A model generated the notes under the pieces. The model did not search any database. It was not told where the DNA came from and saw only the letters and a program-made list of their open reading frames with translations. The position numbers were made by a program, and so were the translations under genes. 64,000 nucleotides of DNA from Dipetalonema caudispina. Its lineage: Eukaryota; Nematoda; Chromadorea; Rhabditida; Onchocercidae. The DNA lies in assembly GCA_013365325.1 (NCBI GenBank), contig JABVXV010000077.1, forward strand, positions 1 through 64,000, in the 5' to 3' direction. Shown piece by piece: positions 1 to 11,800 of the stretch. Each line of letters begins with the position of its first letter. Within the stretch, counting starts at the first letter, position 1.

Positions 1-2238
1 TCATTTCGATGAACTTCATGAGGATAAATGCAAACTGCCGATATTAGATTACTGCAAAATGATTAATAGAATTGAGTTTCTGAAACGTTTAAAAGTAAGG
101 CGTCTTATGGTATTGAAGTTATTTCCTGAATATTTACACTTTTTGCCAAAACAACACAGATATAATATATAACGCAGATATACAAACCTTCAATTCTGCA
201 CGTCAAAATGGCTGGATGGCTGGTTAAATCCTTAAGGTAATACTAAGCACCCCCCGAAATTCGTTAACTATTTCGATATTTAAGAGTTAGGCTTGGCATA
301 ATTTTGCTGCCTATAAGAGGGATGACGAAAAACTGTCATCTGATATAGTTTGGATTGGTGATGCTTGTTGATCCGCTTTTCAACAATGATGAGACAATGT
401 TGATAACAAGGAATATGATTATCGGCGTTCGATTGCTAATATTTGTTTGTAATTTTCGGAACTAAAACAAATGATTTGGAATCACATTTTCACACCAAAA
501 TGACTGCGTGACGTCGGTTTGTATGTGCATCTTTTCCTTTCCTTTATTTATGAATCGTTGAAGATGAAAAGCGATTTTTTCTAGCAATAATTCAGAGATC
601 CCACGAGAGAATCAGAAAATTTCAACGAACAGTTTCATTGATATCATCTGTTAAATAATGAAAACAGTGCTCGTATTCTTTATTCTCGCTGAAGGCCTTT
701 TAAATTCAAAGTAAAAGCAATTATAAAAAAGATGAAAAAATCCCCAGGTAGGATTGATAGAATTTGGACCCGCGGGAATTGTATTGATATTAGGCTATAT
801 TAGTTAAAAATGCAGTAATGATGAAGGACAAATGAAAGTGGTCAGTAATTCACCTTAGGATGTCCACAACAAAGAAATTGAACTTCTTTTTTGTATCCGG
901 AATATCAAGACAACGAATATGATTTATTGGATACTTTTATTTTTGCAAAAAGCTATGATGATGTTGCTGAATGAGGTCTGTATATTTCTATCAGTATGCA
1001 AAGAATAAGTCTTTAGCATGGTATTACAAGGTATGAGGTCTATGAGAGAACTGTTATCTTTTTTAATGATTCATTGATAGGTAAAATAGAAAAGTTTGTT
1101 ACTTCCTTATAAAGGCTGAAAATAATGACGAAAAAGTGGAAAATTTTTTTCGTTTTTTTTTTTTTTTTTTTTGAATATTACAGATAAGATGGCAATTGCC
1201 AATTTGAAGATAAAATATTAAGCAAAATTTCCTTGTTTTGCTTTACATTATAGATAGCATAAGTTAAAACTGCCCGCAAAGTTCAGTTCATTTCGTTGAA
1301 CTCAGCTTTATTTCCAAATGACACACTTTGAAGCTTGCATGATATTAGAAAAATGCGAGCAACATTTCCTGCAGTAGAAAAAGCACTAGGTTTAACTATT
1401 AATTAGGCAATTGAATCGGGAACTATGATCACAGCATTTCAAGATCAGATGCATGTCATATGAATACAGATGTGAAGATTTTCTCAGCAAAAATTTTAAA
1501 AGTTTCAACTTTTTTTTATTAAATAGTCGAATTGTTAAATGCTTTATGAAAGCAGAAATCTCTTTCCAAACACTTGCATCGATCAATCGCTTTCGTGATT
1601 TTGATCGTCATCCTCATTGATAAGGAGTGAACGAACTTCATTCTGTCTTCTATCTCTAAATATATTTCATTAATATGAAAATGCATCATTATAAATAATT
1701 GATTGAAACAAGCCTGAAGCCTTCTTTTTTTTGATTTGTTTACAAGCAAAGCAATTTTATCTCTTTTTGAAATTATGGACTTCCGTAGATCTTTAGCTGG
1801 ACAGTATTTAACTCAATTGAATTTGTTTTTGTAACACAAATCATTATACTGCTTGCTGCTTCTTACTAAAAATCTTTTGTTGCTTTTTTTTTTGAAATTT
1901 TCATTAAATTTTGTCAACTCTTTCAATTAAGATATTAAAATTCTGATCATTATAACAACCATTAACCTTCTTCAACGTAGTTTAGCATTTTATTGATTTC
2001 TGATATAATTTATAAGTAAGTATTGTTATTATCATTTATTTCATCGGGACATTTGACGACAGCCATGAGTTCCTTTCGTTGTGATTGTGTAATTCGATGT
2101 GTCATCGTTAAAGCCCTGGAACCAATACCGCTGATATTTTCACTGAGTTTCGGGCAGCAGGAACCAAAGGTTAACAAAAATTCTCGCCTGAAAATTAGCG
2201 AATTTACAGTTAGTTTATCTGATATTAATATGGAAGTT
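1..2238. other. 3' flank of the DMSR gene, no gene seen
   Basis: AT-rich sequence with no coding exon that I can support. It contains a T-run near 1149-1171 and one copy of a dispersed repeat (1709-1830, listed separately). The open frames here are short and lack good splice flanks. The part next to 2239 should include the 3' UTR of the minus-strand receptor gene; no clear polyadenylation signal was singled out. Confidence 0.5.
1709..1830 (+). repeat. Dispersed repeat, copy 1
   Basis: A block of about 120 bp starting CAAGCCTGAAGCCTTC and containing AAGCAAAGCAATTT and GAAATTATGGA recurs in the same orientation at 3100-3222 with scattered substitutions and small indels. Neither copy is coding. 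It lies about 400 bp beyond the end of the DMSR receptor gene. Confidence 0.85.
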
Positions 2239-5200
2239 TTAACAGTTGAAGTTAAATTTCAAATTTTGAAAAAATGTTGAAATCAGAGTACTTTGAACTT
2301 GCCTAAACACATTACTCATTAAGGCACATAATATGAAATTGAAACTGCTATTTATCAATGACAATACATCAATAAAATCACCGAGATATTGCATCGCATA
2401 TCGAATACCTGGTTTTAAACCTGCAATTAGACAAATAGCAAGGATCGTAACAAACATAAGATATAGGTAAAAGTAACATGTCAGTTGAGTGTTTCGATGT
2501 TTAAGGCAAGGGGTATTGAAGTGAAGTCGTTCATTACCTACTATAATTATTAACAGTGTAGATAGCGTAACAGTTTACCTATAGCAAAAACAAGTATTCC
2601 TTGTGGTAATTCTGTAATCAAGAAGACAGCGACAATAGCAGTTAACATGGTAGTAGTACGTTCAGCCTGAGATTTACCACCTGTTTGACCACGACATAAA
2701 CGAGTACGTCGTTCACGGGCTTCAATTAGCATACGTACCAATAATGTCATAAATATTGTTAGCATTAAGCATGGTACCAATTTTAATATCAAACCTAAAA
2801 TGGAATGTGATGCAACATAATGGTAAATGATGATTAATTATCCCTTTTCGGCTCTCTTTTAATCAACAGTATTTTTGAAATGAAAAGGGAATGAAATGAA
2901 TCGAATCCTTTATCTTTTTCCATTCTTTTGCTTCTTCTTCTTTACTTACTTAGAAATTCTATTAAATTAAACTTCCAGTTAAATTGGTCGATTTTACGAA
3001 AACATATTTAAGTGAAATGGGAAAAACTTCATGTTTTATTTTGCCATTCACTAAAAGACAAGTCCATAGGCTTTTAATATACGCTATCTAAAAATGCTTC
3101 AAGCTTGAAGCCTTCTTTTCTTGATTTGTTTATAAGCAAAGCAATTTAATCTTTGTTCGAAATTATGGATTTCCGCGGAGCCTGTAACCGGACTTTTATT
3201 TTATACAGTTGAATTTATTTCTGCTTCGATATAATTGACAATTGACAACCTAAGCATCTGTGAATAAGCTAATTAAAATTGTAAACATTAACAATAGGCT
3301 ATATGGCGTTTCATAAAAATATGATTCGTCCTATTACCTACTCATGCCATACTGATAGTATGAGATAAAGTATTCGATGGATTGATTTTTTGTTTAGATT
3401 TTAGAGATTTATTCTGTTGGTCATTCCTAGCAAACAGATTCAATACAAAATGATCGAATGTACAAAATTTTCAGAAAAACAAACCAGCAGCCCAGAAATT
3501 AAACCTTTCCCAACGGCAAGTCCACCATGATGGCTGAGCAATATTATAGGCATGAACTTTAGGATTATCCACATAATATTGGGCATATGCCGATCGATTT
3601 GATGTACAATATGCCGGTACATTCAGGTAACCGCTGTCACGGATCTGAAATCAAAATTGGAACGATAAAGCTGCATAGCGCCATATGCTAAATAGTTTTT
3701 GTTTCTACAACTGATGCCATGAAGAAGCTAACTCCAAGAAGTTTCACTATAGCTGCAATTTATATCATTATTATCATTATCATTATCATGAATGATGAAA
3801 TAATTCACCTGATATCTTAACATATTTGGCAGAGAACCAAGAAGTGAAATCATGATAGCAGCAATTATTGCAATAAATGCGGCTTTAAAGGTATTAACAA
3901 TCGGTATTTTCGATGTTGATGTCGCACTTCGTTTCAGCACCAAATATCGTAGGACGGCCATGTTAACAGTTAGCCAGAGAGATGATGAATGGACAAAGAC
4001 GGATAGAATGGCATAAAAGTAGGTAAACACTATCCAGAAATAGGTGAAGTACCATGGATGGCATATCTCAACCTGAAATAAACTATCCTACGATTTTATT
4101 TCGTAATTTCATTTTCACTATTTCTTCTTTGAGTTCTTGCAAGACTTTTAGCTATTAGAAACTTTTTTGAATTTTAACTGATTTTATGTGGTTCATCTCT
4201 TCACTTCAATAGGTGGTAATATACTCATTGAAATACACAGAGCTATTAATTGTAAATTGAAGGGAGCTATTTTCGAGATTCTTTGAATCTATTTGTATAT
4301 GCAACAATACTTTTGTCATGAACTTTTTAAGGTTATTAATCTAAGTTTTGAAGCAGGTTAGAAAGTAGATTTGAAACATATTGCATATGGTGCAATTATG
4401 TAAAATTGTCAGAAATTTCTGTCAAGTATTTTGCCAAATTTCCTGCTCAAATTTTTCATGAAATTCCTGAAATTCTCGAATTTTCATACGACAATATTGC
4501 GAAAATATTTTGCTTTCCATTGCTTTCTAGGCTACTGGATGAAAGAAATGAAATATTGTTGTTTATTGGAAAAAAGAACAAAAAAGGACAAAAGAATTAA
4601 TTATAATAGTCAGAATTTATTTCAAATTAAAGTTGAAGTGATGCTTCGCAGGAAGTTCATCATTATTTGCAGGAAAACTTTTCACAATCTTTTTTCCTTT
4701 TTGTGCTGCTCTCTCAAAAGACATAAATTTGTAGAATTAATGAGTTTTTTTTTCCCCTGTCGCTAGACCTATCCTTTTTCCTTAATTTCATAAAAGATTC
4801 CAAGAAAGAAAGAAAAAAAAAAGTTGCTCTATGTCCTAATATAACCAATAATTTGATACCAATCAAAGAGACTATTAAACCTTTTCTCTAATGTTAGATT
4901 TTTGCTATGGCAAGTGCAACATATTAGCTTTTCTCTAAATTATTTAAAAATCTTTAAAGGATTAACTGGTCAACTTGAATATGTTAACCGAATTAATTAA
5001 ATGTACTCCATCATTTTTAATGAGCAAAAAATTAGTTGCTCCTGGAATTACACAAACCTCTCCTGCACATTAGTAAGGAATGAATAAGATTTCGAAAAGT
5101 TCATACCGTACTGTCACTCTACTCATAGTTCCGTCCAGGTAATTAGACTACCTACTAAAAGTATCAGGAGTTAACTTTATTCACAGTATTATTAAAAGCG

Positions 5201-5786
5201 CTGATGCTATATCCTTTTTTTTTTTGAAGTTTCATTTAATTTTAATTTCAATTATGTTTCCAACTAATTGAATTAGAATTCAAAATGAAGTTACCTGTTT
5301 GAAAATGAAATAGGAAGCCATGAGCGTCATATCGCATAATGCAATTGCAATTAAGAAGGCATTGAAATGATTCCTGCGCATCGCCGGTCTCAGTAATACT
5401 AAGACAATTGCAAGATTGGCAAATACGCCGGTGATACAGAGGAAGTGATAAAGGAATATGTGGATCGGTAAATAAGCATTCGCCAGTGGAATGAAAAACT
5501 GAAGAAATTTAATTTTAAGTTAGTAAAAGTTTAGAAGACTTCAAAATCTTATGCAGAAAAGAAAATTTGTCGCAGTTAGTCAAAGGTGAATTTAGTCAAT
5601 TGTAGTGCTTTTGTATTGAAAACCTTTAATAAAACGAATTTCTTTTTTTAAGCTTTTTCATTTCATCGTTTAACTTTCACATTTGACCTACCAAATTCTA
5701 ATTCTCAATAGAGCATTGTAAATTATTGACATAACATAATTTCCCATTCATATAATTAATTTGCAAACTGGGCATAATTTTCTATG

Positions 5787-5822
<36 letters not shown>

Positions 5823-8800
5823 AAGCTTCAAAAGGCAGCAAATGATCAATCAGGATAATTCTTGAGTGATTATTCTTCCTGGGCGGAAAATTTGTTTTCC
5901 ACTATTAATTAGTAATGAGCACCAATCACTTATTTGTTAATGAACTATTCAATTTAGTTTAACTTAAATGTCAACCAATGGTACATCAATTTTTGATGAG
6001 CCATCTCTTTGTATCCCATTATTCCAGTATACATCCTGAAATGTCAACATGTTTGGCCACTGAAAGATTTAAATTGCCCAGCGGTAGCCTTCGCTTCATT
6101 TTCCTTTTCAACAATTTAAGCAAATGAATTGCAATTTCTCTCGAGATGCAAAGCATAGATGTTGTTTAAAAGCCACAAAAGACTGGAAAAGAATTCTGAA
6201 AATGTAAACAAACAATTCGTAATGTAAAGAAATCACTACATGGTATATGTTTTGCATTGCAGTACATTTCCTTTTAATTACCTACAAAATATGTCTCTGT
6301 CAAATCTTTTTAAAAAACTTTCTCTTTTTTTATCAAAAATTACTGGCCTATAAATTAAAATTTTAATTAATGTTCTCTTCAAGTTTAAATCATTGGAGTT
6401 AATTTACTAAATGTTCAGAGAAAGTTAAATTTCACTTCAAGAATCGATTGTTTCTTCCAAAAATAGAAACAAATCCTCTTCTTTACTATTTCTAGTCCAC
6501 ACTTACTTGGTATCCTCTTACCTTTTTAATTAATGAGTGAAATATGCTGGAAATGTTAACTTTAATTTAGTTAAAATAATGCATGACCTGTCCTCACTTT
6601 TCTGCCACCTTTATTTATAGCTGCCTTCTCTAATGATGAATAAGTCACATGTTGGATTAATTTTGAAACGCACATACTTTTTTTTTTTTTATTCCAAAGG
6701 TAAGTTGAAGTAAAATATGCTGCAAAGGTGTTATAAGAGATGAGGAAAAAGTTGATATCTGATCATATCAAAATGCAAAATGCAACAGTTGATATTAGGC
6801 CATCCTTTGGGCATTACTTCAATTGAGGGAAATATTTTTGCCAAAGAGTTCAGGTAATAAATCTTGAATCAAATCTTTGCTAATAAGTATGAATTGAAAA
6901 GAAGCTTTCCTAAAATATTGCAGTATCCATGACCAACATTATTGAACTGACATACATTTTCCGAGTGGTATCTACAAATGATCAAAATTTTAAAAAAATC
7001 TCGTTATTTCGTTTTTTAAAATTTGTGAAATTTTCAAAATGCAATAAATGTGCCAGAATTTTCAATGATTTTGTAAAATTTATTGAATTTCTCATCGTTC
7101 AGTCATTTATTTCACTCAAATAACTTCTTTCATGTTCAGTGCAAGTTCATTCTTATCGAACTTTGTTTGCGTGTCAAAAAAATTATTAATATCGCATCCG
7201 CTTTTCAATTTGTAAACAGGGAAGAAAAATTTTGGGAATTCCTAACTTCTTATGCTATCGAAATTTAATTAAATTCCCAAAATTCCTTGTTAAATTTGAC
7301 AAAATGCAATCAGTGAACTAAGCAAGAAAGTGTCATCTTTCAACAATTTTCGAGCAAAATTTATCAAAATGACAAATGAAATTTGGATGCAAAAAGGAAG
7401 GGAATCTATCTTTCCAGCTTTATGATGGCATTTGCAACCCTCATGTTATTATATTTTATATGCATCAACTGATAGGTAAATCTACGAGATGACATTTAAG
7501 CTGGAATATATCTGAATTGAGATGTTCAAATAACAAACGGTCTTTCAAAAAAATGCGATCTGCAAATTGTAGAAGTGATTTTGCATACATCTGATGCAAT
7601 TGGAGTGTTTCAGTTTCCAACAGTCATCTCCTTCAAATAGTATTCAAATTTGAATTGAATTCATGTTACATGAAAATAAACAGGACACTATTCAACCATT
7701 GGTTGCCATTTATTATATTGCAAAAAAAAAGGATATTTTCGTCAAAAGTAATCCAAATTAGTTATAATTCTTTGAATTATCTCTTTTTTCACTTTCGAAT
7801 TTGTATATTTAATCCTAATTTATAACCAAAGATTGTAAATATTTCGATTAAAGTTAAACTGAAAGTCAACTTGTGCTATTTTGAGATGAATACGATGATA
7901 AGCTTAGAAAGAAGCATGCCACTTTTTTATATTCTGATGATTGAAATGACTGTTAGTGCATTACGCATAACTTTAACGAACTTTAAGTTCAACCTGACGT
8001 AATTGATGAAAAGGTTTTCGAAAACTCTCCCTTTCATTAGTTTTGAATGTCCTCTTTCACAATCACAGTAATATTTCCGGAAGTAAAATAATCCAAGAAA
8101 TGAATGTCCTGCAGCATTCCATACAATCCCTTTACGAACAACCGCAGAATCATCCAGATTTTTTGTTCAATAAATAATTTTGACAATTGCTGTACGAGAA
8201 TACTTCATATCATATATGCATTTAAAAATAGCAGATATTGTTTGTTCTATCTTAAATTCACATTTTCACTTAGACATTGCCATCTTTTTCGACGGTCTCA
8301 TCTCATATATATGAGATTTGTAGTAATGGACACTGATAACTAAGTCAATTAATAGCTCTGTGTATATTCTACTGAATTTGAAGCAATTTCAACTCGCCTT
8401 GGGAATTTCCTGTTCCTTAAAATTCTTTTAAAACAGGACAAAAAAGAGAAGCAAACCAAAAAAAGGAATCTTGGAAATATTAATAGCGTGAATCCTTTCC
8501 ACACGATATTTTATGAATCTTGTTAAAATGATAATGTTGAACATCGTGTCAGTAGTGTTATCTAAAAGAAGGTGACAATGCCACTAGTGACAATCTTGTG
8601 ATATTTGTGATTCCTAAAAACAATGATGATAACTGGAAGGTTGATAATATCATCAACAAGGATATGTAATTTTGGTATAAGGAAAAAGTGGTGCAAAGAT
8701 GTAAAGCTGAAAATTCTGTAATTTAATGGTTTCAGTTTTGCTGTCTTAGTAGAATTTGAAAAATTTCCGAACCATTTACCAACTTTGAAAATTAATGGCT

Positions 8801-11800
8801 CCCGGAGGATGGTGCTTCTTTTTCATTAGGGGTAGTGCTTTTCTGAGCTCATTATTTATTTGAGTAAGGTATAATTACTGAACAGAGTTAATTATCATGA
8901 ATCAACCCGATCAGCCTGGTTTAGTTCAATTGGAACTGCAGTGGCTGAAATGGAGATTGCTTCTTCGTTACCGAATTTTTTCCCATTTCAAAATGTTCCG
9001 TTGCGCGACTTACCTTCCAGTTCATTTCACAAATCCCACAGTGATACAGGCTTTGAACTCAGATTCACATTTCATTAAAGATCTATATGGAGAGAATCCA
9101 ATTTGTTGCACAGAGAAAAGAAAGGTGAGAGTTCTTTAATCAAAGATAAGCAAAAGTTGAGTTTTTTGTAACAACAAGCAATAAGGCCTGTAAGTTAATC
9201 TCATTATCCACTCTGACCCCTCTGGTGGGGAATCAATTGGTTAGTGGAGGAAGTTAGATGGCAATGCCAATATGTTTTTAGCATTTAACCTACTGAAATA
9301 TGTATAATCTAAATCCCATATAGATTCCACAACTTTTTCTTGTCTTTCATAACAGGTTCAATAAGCAAACTAATACTTGAAAGAGTGCAAAGAGGAAAGA
9401 GGTAGCAGTTGATAAGTGGGTTATTATGGTGAAGAGAGTTGTTGGTTACCCCTTCGTTTCTCAGTCGTATAATCAATTTCAATAGCAAAATAGTGAAAAC
9501 AAAATTTCAGCAATGAAAAAAGGACAGAAGAATAAGGATGTCTGAATTCAAATAAGAAGCTAACAATGGAAAATTGCAAAAATCAGAAGCAACTCAAGCA
9601 AAATTTCGATTTTCTCATTAAAAAGCGCTTTTTGTTCATCTACACTATTCGAGTTCATTTTCTGAAGGGACTCAAATTAACCTCAAGATTTTTGTTTACA
9701 ATAAAAATCTCAGAATTCCGAACAATTTAATTAATCATTTCCTCTTTCAACTACAGTTCTCATCACTCAATGCATTTTATTTGCAATTTTACTTCAAAAT
9801 TTTAGTCAATTTCTCCACTTCAATCTATTTTCAGTGGAATTCCTGTGCTTTTGCAAATATTGTTGCTACCAACGATTCGAAATAGCTCACATCGATTTCT
9901 TTTCAAAGTCATCTCCGCTACAGTTTATTACCATTTTCTTCTTCTTTTGTTATTTTATCTTCTACAAAAGATGATAATAAGTCAAGACCTATCTGCTGTC
10001 TAGCCAAGTAGATACAGTTGTTGAATGTCGTGCCACATTCACTCGAATAATTCGTTACTACTCTTTGGATTAATGTTTGGGGAAGTTCGAAAAGAAGGAA
10101 TATTCAAATTACTGCAGAAATACTTACTTCATTAATGAAATTATTAGCCTTAGAAAATGATGAAAATCGTTTTCGTATAAATATTTAATTTGTTTTATTT
10201 CTGACAAAGATTTTAAAATTCCCAGTAATTTCTTTCCTAATGATTAATAATTTCTGGAATCTATTTCCATCCACACTTGGAAATATATTTTCTTTTGCAC
10301 ATAAATTTCATTTCACCAACACAATAAATTAAACGAATTCTTTTTCGGCGACCTTTTGATGGACAGTGATCATCTCTTTTCAAAAATTTTTCAAATTTCT
10401 GAAGCCATACTGAACGAGTTAATGGTTTTATTTTCGTATAAGGAACGTATGTTGTTCTAAAATTATATTTGCCAATCAAAAAATTGCTGTGATATGGACA
10501 AAATATAATGTCGCCGTATTCTGGAAGGATATTTTTCGGGTACAACGCATTTTCTGAAAATAATCCCTTAAATTGTCATCGCTCGAAATTACTTACTTCG
10601 ACGTTATTCTAAAAAAAATCTACACCACTTTTTTTTAAAATCATATTTGCACCAGCTTTATCTTTGCGTTCGCTATGTGGAGTTTTCGGCGAAACGAAAT
10701 GTCGAATACATCGGAAAGAATCTGGTACAGAATCAAGATGGAGAAGACTTATGAAGAGGATTTGCACAGAAGCAGATTTCGGATTTATTCTTGTGCTTAC
10801 TTAATGCCCGTACCTTCTGTTCTCCGATGAAACTGACGATGGTCATCATTAATGATATCAATTAGTATGAGAACATTTCCCTGTTTCAACTTTATTTATT
10901 AGTCGAGGGTAAATGTAACATTACTTTAAACATATCAGTCCATCATAGGTAATAAATGCTTTACATCATAACAACAATATTCAAAAAGAAGAAGACATAG
11001 GTTGAGAGCACATTTGTGCAAGAAGATTGATTTGTGTGTTGTTATTTCCCCATCATTTTTGATGGATGACAGCTAAAGTCAAACTCCACTACTTCTTCTT
11101 CATTACTCTTGCCAGTGAGGTGTTACAGTAATGAGTGGCAGATGGAATTTGAAGAAGGACTTACATGTTTGAAATTGCAGCAATTAGTTGTCAATCCGAA
11201 GTAAACAATATCAATAAAATTAGTTATCAATTTTCTTGACAATTGGAAAATAAAAACGAAACGAAGAAACGACAAGATTTATGAAGGGTGAAAGACACTT
11301 AGTGCAGCTGTTGTAATATAGATTGAGATAAGATACATAACCGATCGGTCAATGCTGGTTAAGTGATTTATTTTAAGTATGTGAAGTGATAGCTGTCTTG
11401 GTAGGAATCTGAAAAGGGAAATATTTAAGCGGAAATGAGCTTGAAATGTCAAATGAAGATGGTGACACAAGGAATAGAAAATGATGCGGTGGTTGGCCTT
11501 GGCCAAAACAATTCGTTCAGCACCACAAATGATTTCCTTTCTCTTTCTTGAGAGTATATCCATTGAGAATATCACAGAAGTACTAAGAAGGAAGTCACTG
11601 GATGATATAAGTGTTACTTCTTATCCCAAAACCATCAACACCCTTATCAAGTGCTTCTCTTACTTTTGATCACATCAAATTTTCCCTCTGTTCTCGAAAT
11701 TATCATCCATCTAAAAGTGCTCTAATGCGGGAAGTAAGTTTGAACATATAATGACACAATTTTTAGCAGTTGAATACGTAAAGGAAAGAATCAAACTTGT

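Noticed and set aside
2023..2280. 85-codon plus-strand frame
   Set aside because: Overlaps the last DMSR exon antisense; no family resemblance or splice sites.
8897..9139. 80-codon plus-strand ATG frame ending near a donor
   Set aside because: No partner exon or recognisable motif; the opposite strand has similarly plausible splice-like sites, so the signal is ambiguous.
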